Shown here: one piece after another, positions 11,281 to 20,145 of the stretch
Layout of the letters: each line of letters starts with the position of its first letter
Position numbering within the stretch: the stretch's first letter is position 1
Source: Basidiobolus meristosporus CBS 931.73
Taxonomy: Eukaryota; Basidiobolomycota; Basidiobolomycetes; Basidiobolales; Basidiobolaceae
Length of the DNA: 21,472 nt
Direction: 5' to 3'
NCBI GenBank assembly: GCA_002104905.1
Contig: MCFE01000989.1
Span: forward strand, 1-21,472
Program-made: the position numbers and the translations under genes
Notes under the pieces: model-generated
Told to the model about the DNA's origin: nothing
Databases searched by the model: none
What the model saw: only the letters and a program-made list of their open reading frames with translations

Positions 11281-11286
11281 TTTATA
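11281..11286 (-). promoter_or_regulatory. TATA box candidate of the amidase gene
   Basis: TATAAA on the minus strand within TCGATATAAATG, 47-52 bp upstream of the chosen amidase ATG. This spacing allows only a short 5' UTR and supports ATG 11234 over any start further upstream. Confidence 0.5.
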
Positions 11287-11309
11287 TCGAATGCTAGCTC
11301 ATCGGTCAA

Positions 11310-12624
11310 GGTCGGCTCGGATCCACTTTTAAGACAAATCAGGAACCATTCGACGGCTAGTATTGGCGCTTGGATGGATCGTGATGAAGATCAACTGGAT
11401 GGTGGCACAATCCTCATTCACTCAAGGTCCACCAATGCTACGCCAATAGATGACAGTTCAGCAGCGCTGGCAATTGAGGCAAGAGGGTTGAGATGCGGCA
11501 AATATCAGATATCTTGCATCGTTGAATACAGTGGGGATCGTCCAAAACAGTCGTCGATCCACGAATCCTATTTGATGAAGGGCTGCATTGGATGCAGCTT
11601 CGTGAAGATTGCTAGTTAGCGCTGGAGCAGTGGAATTTCTCATCCGCCTTGCATTGAAGCTCCTCGGAATTCTAGAAGCGCTGGAGTGGGAACCATTGCG
11701 ATCCGTATCGGCCATCCGTGTTACGCCGGCCATGACTGACGACCACTCTCGAATGATCGATCATCTATGAATTATCAAGTGTAATTCGCTGACAATCGTT
11801 GTGCTACCATCATGCAGAGGCAGCAAAACAAATCTCGCGGAACCGGTTCTTAGCGAAGATTTTTTCCCTGCAGATGCCAGCTGGAAATGAATTCGAACGC
11901 CATTGGCCTTCCGAGCTCAGTAATTGCCTCTTGTACGACTGGGTTACGAATTTCGCAGCATCCGGTATCAACAAACAAAACAAGCACCCGCTGTTACATG
12001 AGACCCATTCACATTTCCATTGCCATGGTCGCTGGCTTTCTAGACCTAATCACTCGGGCAATCCGGTGCCACCTCGGCTCCACACTCGGATTCTAGCGTG
12101 GCGATGACTAGTGGCTTTCCCTAGCGATGGGAGTCTCTCTCGGAGGCTCCAAGTGGTCCATCCTGTAGTAGCTCAACGAGCCCCCATGATTCCTGTAGTC
12201 CATCTGCATTTCATTTGGCGATGCAGTTTCTTCGTCACAAACCCAGGGCAGACGATACCTGCCATCCACTTCAATCTGTACACACAAGGCCGACTTCGCG
12301 CGTTCACGTGATCCACCCAGTTGCCTTCCCTGATGTGGTTGTACTCGTGGCCATTATTGTTCCATCATCAGATAAAATGGTAGTGTGGCAGACAATGGAT
12401 GACGAGCCAGATTTTCTGCAGTCATAATTTAATCACCCGTGTGTGGATTGTGGACGTGTCATGATCATGAGCGTAGAAAATCATTTCGCCACCCATGAAT
12501 AGGTGGATTATGCAACGCAATGCTTGGCCCATCTTAATCCTCTTGAACCACTTCTAGTGAATTTCCACAGTCACACCGTTATTCACCAGGTTTTCACCGC
12601 AACTCGCTGCGTTTCCAGTGTAAC
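11310..12624. other. Divergent intergenic region between amidase and paralogue B
   Basis: About 1.3 kb without a supported gene; it must contain both divergent promoters. Small frames (11458-11733 -, 11799-12107 +) lack domains and composition typical of genes here. No repeat or transposon remnant was seen. Confidence 0.5.
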
Positions 12625-13347
12625 ATGTCCACGCTTTCGTTGACTGAGGAGGTATGTTCCCAGTTCCGTGGGCACTGCTACGGTTTACTTAGGTTTTGTT
12701 GCTCCCTTGCTGAGCGTAGGAGCATTCCGCAACCGAGAAAGAGGGGTCTTTCTTTGATAGTGATGGTATGCCCAGCATCTTTGATACCTGTCTCCCGTAC
12801 CCACATCGCCTTTCTCATCAACGCTTACTTTAACACCCCCCCAGCGGAAGACTCCACCGGTATGAAAAGCGCCAACCTGCCGTTCCCCATATTCTCCACT
12901 GACTTCCAGGAGTACCACCAAAGTAAGGCAGAGTTTATTTGTCTGATCTGGGAGAGAAAGGGGAGGGGGTGGGTTCCTTTTCCTGTACAACCCGTTCTGA
13001 TCCGTCTCTAAGACTTAGAGTTGGAGTACAAGCGCGCGAAGCGACGAAACCGAGAGCAAGCAGAAGAGATCGAGGAGCTGCGTAGACGAACGAAACTTTC
13101 CCAGATCCAGATTGAGGCGGCCAAGCAGGAGTTCAAACAGACGCAGTCCCGCAACTCGGAGCTGCTCAGCTATCTGAACCAGGTGAAGGCGGGCCTCCTG
13201 CCGGTGCTTCTGCGGATCGAGCAGAAGCTGGGGGAGACGGGAGAGGGGCCGCCGGATAGCCAGTGCTCACCGGAGGAGTTTGTGAGGTATACCCGAGAAC
13301 TGAGCGCCAAGGTAGCCAGGAGGAAGATGAAATCGGAGCAGAGCTGA
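12625..13347 (+). CDS. Small coiled-coil protein of unknown function, paralogue B
   Basis: Paralogue of the gene at 8091-8901, in the opposite orientation. Exons are 12625-12651, 12720-12765, 12845-12922 and 13013-13347 (27, 46, 78 and 335 nt), giving 161 residues. Introns: GTATGT...GCGTAG, GTATGC...CCCCCAG, GTAAGG...CTCTAAG. The protein begins MSTLSLTEEE and has FPIFSTDFQEYHQ before the charged helix RAKRRNREQAEEIEELRRR. The first 50 residues are about 46% identical to paralogue A, and the introns show no similarity; from residue about 69 the two are identical until near the end, where B has ARRKMKSEQS. A second acceptor six bases downstream (AG at 13017-13018) would also keep the frame and replace three residues by one. 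The first acceptor was chosen because it reproduces paralogue A's exon length and its N-x-E-x-E-Y pattern. Function is unknown. Confidence 0.8.
13065..13318 (+). repeat. Right arm of a 254-bp perfect inverted repeat (exon 4, paralogue B)
   Basis: Exact reverse complement of 8120-8373. Identity starts inside exon 4, at the codons for EIEELRRR, and ends 29 bases before the end of the stop codon. Synonymous positions are identical too, so protein-level selection alone does not explain it. Confidence 0.95.
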
Positions 13348-13621
13348 CCACTTCCATGAAGAATGGATCTACCGATAGATATGGGACCGTCGACCAATGT
13401 AGCATAGCTGAACGGTCTCGAAGTAATAGGCTGCCTACTTATGCAAGTTATCCCTAAGTTTCTTTAATTATGTAGTCGTGTTCTTTGTGGTCTTTCGTGC
13501 CTTTGTCCATGCTCAGACCACGCGGACACCTCATCGTCACTTGGTGAATGGAAATTGCTTTGGATTAAACAAGTGTTTACATTATGATGGTCGATGGATG
13601 GGGACCACGGGTGCTCATAGA
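13348..13621. other. 3' flank of paralogue B
   Basis: No gene is recognised. Sequence immediately after the stop codon of paralogue B shows no similarity to the corresponding 3' flank of paralogue A. Confidence 0.5.
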
Positions 13622-13882
13622 TCAGGCTGCTGCCAATGCCTCCCAAAGAGATACTCTGGGCACTTCAAGGAAGGGAGTGTTAAGGGGAGACTGGGGATCA
13701 GGTGATACATCACCCTTCTTGGATGTAGCACTCGTACTGGGGCGATATGTGATGAAGGGATTCGTTGGATCAAGCACGGTGGGGGAATCTAGCCTAGCAT
13801 AATATATAGCCCAACAGATACCAGCGGAAATGACCCAAGTGTTGCCTACACGACGAGGGGGGAGGATCCCCTTGCCCTGCAT
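13622..13882 (-). CDS. Possible small single-pass membrane protein
   Basis: An 86-residue open frame from ATG 13882. It starts MQGKGILPPRRVGN and continues with a probable membrane segment (about residues 15-29: TWVISAGICWAIYYA), then a hydrophilic proline/serine-rich tail with PTNPFITYRPSTSATSKKG and an end of SLWEALAAA. A short basic lead before a single hydrophobic segment would suit a small mitochondrial or ER membrane protein. I do not recognise a family. Its stop lies 275 bp beyond the end of paralogue B, and it shares the strand of the kinase gene upstream. An additional 5' exon cannot be excluded. The call rests only on the open frame and the hydrophobic pattern. Confidence 0.4.
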   Translation of the reverse strand: MQGKGILPPRRVGNTWVISAGICWAIYYARLDSPTVLDPTNPFITYRPSTSATSKKGDVSPDPQSPLNTPFLEVPRVSLWEALAAA

Positions 13883-14218
13883 CCTGTCTACGCATCCCCA
13901 CCAAGTCCATCTTGTTCGTTCGGGTGGTGGGAAAGGAGAACCTCGACAAACGTATAACTGGGAAAATCATGCGGTTACCAAGAGGGGGATATTCCTTCGC
14001 CCAAAGCCGTGAAGGTCATCGTTTTTACTATTCTGAAATGTCCGAGGGATGGGTGGGAGGAAGCAGGTGAGGGAAAGACTAAAAAGGTGAGGGAGAGAAG
14101 GCGAAAGTGTGAGGAAGGGGAAGAGTGGGGGGGTTGGGAGCTGGGACTGGGGTCGGGGAAAACTGTTGTCGCTTGTTGGGAGTTCGTTGAGGCCACAAGA
14201 TACTTCTCGTTGGGAATT
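13883..14218. other. 3' flank of the kinase gene, purine-rich plus strand
   Basis: About 336 bp between the kinase stop codon and the small membrane-protein candidate. From about 14043 to 14160 the plus strand is almost entirely purine and ends in a G-quadruplex motif, listed separately. No gene seen. Confidence 0.6.
14117..14158 (+). other. Canonical G-quadruplex motif
   Basis: Six runs of three or more G (4, 7, 3, 3, 4 and 4) are separated by loops of two to six bases, which satisfies the usual G3+N1-7 rule. It lies 61-102 bp past the stop codon of the kinase gene, on that gene's template strand, so the kinase transcript itself would be C-rich here. Confidence 0.75.
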
Positions 14219-15112
14219 CTACATGGCCCTGGTCCCGCCCACGTTCAAATCCTGGAAATACACGTGCTGCAGCGCATCCTTGGCGGAGATTCTAAGGTGT
14301 GGCTGATATTGGAGCATCCTGGAGAGCAGGTCGATCCCGTAGGGATCGATCATGGGCAGGGCCTGGCTCAGGCTCTGAGGGGAGTAGAAGGGGAAATTGT
14401 TGCGGAAAGCTGGGAACTGACTGACCCCAGGCCAAGTATGCTCCGAGGGGGTCCCCAACGTACGGAAGATCTTCAGCAGCTGGTCGTCGTTGGTCGAACC
14501 GGGAAAGAGCGGTCTCCCGGTGTACATCTCCGCCATGATGCAACCGGCGGACCAGATGTCGATGGTGGTGGTGTAATTGCGGGAGCCCAGTAGCACGTCC
14601 GGGGCACGATACCACAGGGTGACCACCTCGTTGGAAAAGGTGTTCACCGGGATGCCGAACGCTCTGGCCAACCCGAAGTCCCCGAGTTTGAGCTCGTGAC
14701 GGGAGTTGATGAGCAGGTTCTGGGGCTTCAGGTCTCGGTGAAGCACCCGGTTTTCGTGGCAGAACGCAATGCCCCGAAGTAGCTGGTACAGGAAGGATTT
14801 GATGACGAGCGGCTCCAGGGCCCCGTTATTGCCGTAGGCGTCCATGTACTTCTTCAGGTCCTTCTCCAAAAACTCGAACACCAGCATCAGCTTGTTCTCG
14901 GTGTGGACGACGTCGTGCAGGCGAATGATGTTCGGATGCTTGAGCTCCTTCATCAGGGCGATCTCTCGTATGGCCGTGGAAGGGGCCCCTTCCTCGGCAT
15001 CCAGACGGATCTCTTTCAACGCGATAATCTCCCCGTTGACTCGGTTCTTCCCCTTGTACACGGTCGCGTAGGTGCCTTCGCCTAGTTTTTCAAGTCGATG
15101 ATACCTGTCCAT
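14219..15112 (-). CDS. PHO85: Cyclin-dependent protein kinase, Pho85/CDK5 type
   Basis: Single exon of 297 residues, full length for this family. It starts directly with [21 protein letters not shown], so the glycine loop and start are secure. Visible motifs: the ATP-binding lysine in ALKEI, a [14 protein letters not shown] cyclin-binding helix, HRDLKPQN with the catalytic aspartate, [16 protein letters not shown] in the activation loop, [28 protein letters not shown], and [30 protein letters not shown] with Ser at the activation-loop position, together with [11 protein letters not shown], separates the Pho85/CDK5 group from CDK1, where Thr is expected. In yeast, Pho85 with its Pcl cyclins controls phosphate signalling, glycogen metabolism and cell polarity; that role is assumed here by homology. 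The upstream flank contains TATAAA-like DNA at 15281-15288 and a pyrimidine-rich tract on the coding strand. It lacks introns, unlike most neighbours. Confidence 0.93.
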   Translation of the reverse strand: MDRYHRLEKLGEGTYATVYKGKNRVNGEIIALKEIRLDAEEGAPSTAIREIALMKELKHPNIIRLHDVVHTENKLMLVFEFLEKDLKKYMDAYGNNGALEPLVIKSFLYQLLRGIAFCHENRVLHRDLKPQNLLINSRHELKLGDFGLARAFGIPVNTFSNEVVTLWYRAPDVLLGSRNYTTTIDIWSAGCIMAEMYTGRPLFPGSTNDDQLLKIFRTLGTPSEHTWPGVSQFPAFRNNFPFYSPQSLSQALPMIDPYGIDLLSRMLQYQPHLRISAKDALQHVYFQDLNVGGTRAM

Positions 15113-15584
15113 TGTTGCGGGGTTCCTACCAGTAGGGTTGTTGGGAAATGAAAGGTGGTGGGGTGGGGTGGGAAAGACGGTGTGCGAGGTCTATGGTGGT
15201 AAGCAGTGTGTTGGTGGTGAGGAGGGGGCTGGGGGGTGTATTTACTCTAGGTTGCTGAGGGGACCAATGGAACCGATTTTCTTATAAATTCCTCGCTACT
15301 CAGTGTAGGCGCAGTATTGGTACTCGTGTGACTTGGAGAAGATTCGACTGAATCCATTCCATTCCAACCTCCTTCATGGCGGATCAGATTCGTACGTATC
15401 TAGACGGGAGTCCAATCCCTGCGCAGCTTCTCTCTTCCCAATAAATCCGCCATCCCACCCAACCCGCACCATCGAACCAAGCCCTGGCTGCAATCCGGCC
15501 AATGATCGATCCGGCCGAGATGGGGGAGCAGAAATCGGCTCCTGCATCTGGTATAATTGCTTCCTGGTCCAGCACGTAATCATA

Positions 15585-15620
15585 CATCCCATTCCCATTC
15601 CCATTCCCATTCCCAACCCC
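15585..15620. repeat. (ATTCCC)n hexamer microsatellite
   Basis: Four perfect ATTCCC units (15591-15614) flanked by imperfect ones (ATCCC before, AACCCC after). Confidence 0.9.
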
Positions 15621-15680
15621 GTTCATTAGCCTGCTGCGCTGGCCTACATGGTGTAACCGGACTGGTTGGCGTGCTCTAGG

Positions 15681-15725
15681 TGCTGGTGATGCTGATGGCG
15701 ATGGTGATGGTGATAGTGATGGTGG
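15681..15725. repeat. (GGTGAT)n / (GATGGT)n imperfect microsatellite
   Basis: A run of GGTGAT and related GCTGAT, GGCGAT, AGTGAT units, i.e. a GAT-based three- and six-base repeat with single-base changes. Confidence 0.85.
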
Positions 15726-15991
15726 AGGGGTCCCTCCGCAAGAGACCCAAAATCCACTTTCTCCGCTCCAATCCACTTGGGGGTGACCGCGGCACAGCCA
15801 CCCCTACCCATGGCCAGCTGATATTCCCACCCCTGCTCCTGCTCCTTCCCTTGCCCCTACCCTGAGTACCGATTTTGCCTCGCCTCAAGGTTCTCCAGAC
15901 CTATCCGTCCAACATCACCGGTTGTAACCCTTTGGATGTGACATCACCCGGTGGAGTTGGACTCTGCTGCGAGATATTGCGCACACTTTCG

Positions 15992-16016
15992 CCTAAACCT
16001 ACACCTACACCTACAC
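15992..16016. repeat. (CCTACA)n hexamer microsatellite
   Basis: CCTAAA followed by three CCTACA units. This is the third unrelated hexamer repeat within about 430 bp. Confidence 0.85.
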
Positions 16017-16308
16017 TTATTACCTACTCCCAATTGGCAGTCCTTGGTTTTGGCCACAATGCCTAACCCGACTCCGTGGCTTTTGCTACTTCAAAACACC
16101 CATTCAGCTAGTATCCCGTTCTCAACAGCAAGTCTATTGGAACGACTGGGTCAGTCCTGGCGCCGGGCACCAAATTGCCTAGTGGGCAAGGTGATGCCAA
16201 GGGAACCCAGCTGGTTGTATGATAACCTCGGTGGCTCTCAGTGGCCTAGTGTTTCATCCGCTCGTCTAATTGTTGGACTACTTAGTAGACATTGTGAACA
16301 GTTTGCTG

Positions 16309-17152
16309 CGAAGTTTGCTCCTATTTATTGATGCCATGGCAATTGGTCACCATCTGAATGGTTCTAGAGTTCAACTGGCATAGGTCAGGGTGAAGCAGGT
16401 ACATGGTCTGTAAATCAAGCAATTCTCTAGCCCCCCCAAGTTGACATGAGTTGTGCAACCTTTATGGCCCTTCACCACATTTGTAGTCTACTTACTATAC
16501 TGGATGAGTGTTTACTCATGGAAAGGGTGTTTTGCTAAGGTTCCTGTGCAGTAGCAATATGCTGCAATGCCTTGTTTACCATGGATTTATCCATATACCT
16601 TAGATTTTACTGAGTTTGTTACAAAGTCACGGGTGACTTGCTTGAAACGCTGTTTCTTAGGTCATCCATTTACAGGTAATAATAAGGCTGTAATGTAATA
16701 TCAGTAAGAGTGCTATACCAAGGTAGTCCTCACATCACATGAGATAAATGCTGCTCACCAACTCTGAAGATACTCAGCCACAAAAAGTTGACTGAAATGT
16801 ACCAGCAGATCATCAGCAAAACACCCTATGAAACTCAGCTTTGGTTTTTTTCATGTGGCATCACCCCCCTCATCTGGTTTTGCTACTAGTAGGGTAAGCC
16901 CAGCACTTCATTTGTTGGTTCTCCCAATATATCACAGCAACCTTCCAATGAATTCTGTTGATTGCTGTTATTGAAGTGGTATAACAGCATGCCTATGTAT
17001 CAATTGTTGGTTAAAACACTTTTATGGACATTTGGACACATATGTTGATGTTGTTGCTTTACTGCTATGTGGAGCCTATCTCTGTCAATTACCATCAAGG
17101 TTAAAATAGTTGCTTGAGAAGTATGTTTTTTGCAACCTTGTCAGACTACAAC
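16309..17152. other. CpG-poor AT-rich DNA, probably degraded transposon sequence
   Basis: Composition changes sharply from the left flank: only two CpG (16630 and 16648) occur in 844 bp. No LTR or complete domain is seen. A few short frames look vaguely coding (for example a TPYE followed by LW at about 16826-16846, recalling the copia integrase C-terminus), but the match is too weak to call. Its continuity with the copia block suggests an older element. Confidence 0.5.
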
Positions 17153-17398
17153 TGATGTAAAATCTGCAATTGCACCTAAATATTCAACTAATATGGTCAT
17201 TTAGATCATTACCTATAAATCTTGGTGAATTCTGACCAAATTCCTCATTGGGATTTACCTGCAATATTTCACCAAAATACCAGTTTTCCAGGACATGAAG
17301 ATTCTCAAAGCTGTCTAACCAGCCCCAAACTTTGCACACATGTTCTTGTAGCCTTCCTCAGCATATTCTATGGGTTTGCTTTGCTAAGACTATGTAAA
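17153..17398 (+). repeat. Truncated copia LTR, plus orientation (5' part)
   Basis: Starts TGATGTAAAATCTGC and aligns with the complete LTRs from their first base (TGTTGTAAAA) for about 246 bp, sharing CACCTAAATATTCA, CTGACCAAATTCC and GCCCCAAACTTTGCACACATG. The final 100 bp or so, which carries the TATA and poly(A) signals, is missing; the similarity stops where an integrase fragment begins. Confidence 0.8.
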
Positions 17399-17452
17399 AT
17401 TATCCAATGATTCTTTGGTGGTGCCAGTTGCTACAGCTGCATATCTTATAGA
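17399..17452 (+). pseudogene. Integrase fragment of a copia element (first copy)
   Basis: About 50 bp that would read NYPMIL...VATAAYL after a frame change, the conserved copia integrase segment just before the NRS motif. It is repeated with about 70% identity at 17703-17751, on the other side of a minus-strand LTR piece. Confidence 0.6.
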
Positions 17453-17696
17453 TATTATAGGAGTCTTGGAGAAATTGGAAGTGATTGGGAGAACAAGTAG
17501 ATTATGGGGCTTTCACTTAATAATTTATTGAATGTAAAGCTAAAAGTTATACTTGTACATGAAACTGTTATGTCAGACACATGGAATAGGTTTAGCAAGG
17601 TCACAAGAGCATGTATGCAAAGTTTGGGGTGGTTTGGATAACTTGAGAATTTTCATGTTCTGGGTGCCTGATGTCTTGGTAAAGATGTTCCAAGTG
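17453..17696 (-). repeat. Truncated copia LTR, minus orientation (3' part)
   Basis: Aligns with the plus-strand view of the LTR at 20251-20599 from its first base, sharing GAGTCTTGGAG, GTGATTGGGAGAACAAGTAG, ATTTATTGAATGTAAA and GCAAAGTTTGGGG. Similarity ends near 17696. In LTR terms it keeps the 3' portion with poly(A) signal and loses about 105 bp at the 5' end. Confidence 0.8.
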
Positions 17697-17702
17697 ATTG
17701 AT

Positions 17703-19785
17703 AATTATCCTATGATTTTGGGCAGAATCAGCTGCCACAGCTGCATAGCTTGAAAATAGGAGCTATAACTTAACACTTTGTGATTTAACTCTATTTGAAC
17801 CATGTTATGGATACAGACCAGGTGCAAAATATCCAGGAATATATGGGTGTATAACATATGACAAGAAACTGCCTGGATATCAGTCAGATTATGAGCCAAA
17901 AAGTTTAAAATGAGTATTTTTGGGCTACTGAACTGAGAGTAAGGCATGCAGACTTTACAACAACAAGGCAAAGAAGCTGATCAAGGCTAACAATGTGCTG
18001 TTTCATGACAAGTCAAAATTTCACAAAAAATGACATCAGATCATGACAAGAATCAGATCTCAAGTCCCCCAATTGTCAAGATTAAATCAGAGCATAACTA
18101 AGCAAGTTCCTTTGCCTCAGAGGATTCTACAACCATAGCTCAGCCTGATTCAGTATCCAAGAATATCCCAGAAGTGATTATTCTGGTACCACAAGCCAGG
18201 AGATCCAACCAGACCAGATATAGCCCAAATTACTATATCAATGAGGGTACAAACCTAGCCATTGCCTATTCAGTCCACATTGCTGACATCCAGACAGTAA
18301 CCAAGGTCCTAAATGGTCCTCAGGCAAGGTTATGGAGATCTGCAATGACTTGGGAGTATCAGTCCCTGATGGGAAATCAAACTTGGGACTTGGTTAGATT
18401 TCCAGTCAACCAAAAACCAATTGGATGCACATGAGTCTTGAAGTCAAAATATAAGGCTGATAGTACAACTGAAAGATATAGAGCAACACTTGTGGCCAAA
18501 GGAAGCTCTCAAACAAAATGACTTGACTATACTGATACCTTGGCACCAGTAGCCAAGTGTAATTCCATTAGATCAATATTGGCTATCATTGTCAATTGTA
18601 AGTTTTTCATAAATCAAATGGATGTATATGCTGTATTTTTGAATGAAGAACTTGAAGAAGATGCATATATGGTCTAGCCTGCAGGATTTGCTGACCAGAT
18701 AACTCCCATTTGGTCTGCAAGCTTAAACAGTCTCTATATGGATTCAAACAGTCACTAAGAGCCTAGATCTGAAATATAGAATCTTATTTCAAATCTATGA
18801 GATTCAAAAGGAGTACAGCTGACTATGGCATATACTATAAGCCATATAGAGCAAATTTAGTTCTATTAGCTTTATATGTGGATGAACTTACTATAGCTGT
18901 CAATAGCCTAGACATAATAGAAGAGACTAGATCCAGCATATCTAAGGAGCTCAAGATATCCAATTTAGGAGTGTTTGGATTCTGCTTAGGGATAAGGCTT
19001 TTCATAGACAGAAGTAGCCAGACAAAGACCTTGAACCAATTCAAGTATATTCAAGATAAACTAAAGAAGCTCCAAATGGAAGACTGTAAACAGGCTGTTA
19101 CCCCAATGTAGACAAACCTCAATATGGTCAAAACTCAACCAAATCAAGAGAGCTTGGTTACATCTGCAAGTCCTAACTTTCCTTATCAATCTGAGGTTGA
19201 CAGTCTGATGTATATCACACTTGGAATGCCTCCACATATCTCATATTCAGTGAGAGTTGTGGGCCAGCATTATCAGAGCTGTGGATCTGATCATATTGCA
19301 GCAGCTAAGCAGGTTTTTAAGATACCCAAAAGAAGCTACTGATATCTGCCTAAGGCACACTTATAAGGACTCAGAGCAACATCTTGTGGGATACACTGAT
19401 GCTGATTGAGGGCAATATTTTGAAGACAAAAGATCCATCACAGGATAAACCTTTCTCTACTATAAAGGAGCAATTTTATGGAATTCAAGAAAGCAACCAA
19501 CTCTAGCACTTTCTACAACAGAGGCAAAGTATATGGCAGCCCATGAAGCTACTAAGACAGCTTTTTAAAGACTTAGGCTAATATCAAAAAGCACCTATTA
19601 CTTTGATTCAAGATAATCAAGGATGTATACAATTAGGTAGAAATCCAACTTTTCATGTTAGAGCTGAGCACATAGTTTACTGTCCTACAGATGAAATGAT
19701 TGCAGACATCTTGACTAAACCATTAGCTAGAGATAAGTTTGAATATCTAAGGTCAAAATTGGGACTAGTCAGTATGCGCATTTAG
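17703..19785 (+). pseudogene. Copia retrotransposon pol remnant (integrase C-terminus, reverse transcriptase, RNase H)
   Basis: Order from left to right is integrase end (about 17703-18020: ATAA, LENRSYN, GYRPGAKYPG, YGCITYD), a linker, reverse transcriptase (about 18174-19345: LWRSAMTWEYQSL, TWDLV, RATLVAKG, DVYAVFLNEEL, KLKQSLYGFKQS, LALYVDELTIAV), and RNase H (about 19350-19785: GYTDAD, ALSTTEAKYMAA, ILTKPLARDKF). Integrase before reverse transcriptase is the Ty1/copia order. It is dead: there are many stop codons (for example at 18434, 18520, 18675, 19109 and 19408), frameshifts, an active-site motif YVDE in place of YVDD, and a 54-bp loss in RNase H. Gag, protease and most of the integrase are absent. 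Confidence 0.92.
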
Positions 19786-19796
19786 TTGAGTGGAAG

Positions 19797-20145
19797 TACT
19801 GTAAAATCTGTAATTCCACCTAGATGTTTATCTAACTTAATCACTTAGATCATGACCTACAAATCTTGGAGAATAATGACCAAATTCCTTTTTGGGATCT
19901 ACTTAGAATATTGTCACTAAAGTATCAGGTATCCAGAACATGAAAACTCTCAAAGCTGTTCAAACAGACCCAAACTTAGATTACATGTTCCTGGGACCTT
20001 CCTAAGCCTATTTAATATAGTCATTATGCCAAGACCATGCAAAATTTTACATACCACTTTTACATTCAATAAGTCATTTGGTGAAAACAACATAATCTAC
20101 TAGGATCTCCCAATCACTTCCAATATCACCATGATTCTTACTACA
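19797..20145 (+). repeat. Complete copia LTR, plus orientation (3' LTR of the pol remnant)
   Basis: 349 bp, starting TACTGTAAAATC just after the purine-rich GAGTGGAAG (the polypurine tract) and ending TTACTACA. It is the same length as the LTR at 20251-20599 and aligns along its whole length. The terminal TG and inverted repeat are eroded. Confidence 0.88.

Larger units (their letters stand above)
15113..16308. other. Kinase promoter side and microsatellite-bearing intergenic DNA
   Basis: The kinase upstream region has a coding-strand pyrimidine tract (plus-strand GGGGTGGGGTGGG near 15160-15172) and, at 15281-15288, a minus-strand TTTATAAG, about 170 bp before the ATG. Beyond it lie three hexamer repeats. 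Open frames such as 15384-15776 (-) and 15951-16331 (+) are repeat translations or have no domain. CpG is still frequent here and stops abruptly at about 16308. Confidence 0.55.

Noticed and set aside
15951-16331. 126-residue plus-strand frame
   Set aside because: It begins in the CCTACA microsatellite, needs a non-ATG start, and shows no recognised motif; it straddles the composition boundary.
16826-16846. TPYE and LW motif as a copia integrase end
   Set aside because: Only about seven residues match and the surrounding frame does not continue the domain.
17148-17152. Target-site duplication around the plus-strand copia copy
   Set aside because: The five bases before 17153 do not match the five after 20145 (CTTTT), and the element is truncated at its 5' side.
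17703-19785. RIP (C-to-T changes in duplicated DNA) as the source of the stop codons
   Set aside because: Several stops are not C-to-T type (for example a Gly codon to TGA at 18520, and Tyr TAC to TAA at 19446), so ordinary decay explains them; CpG loss is a separate signal.
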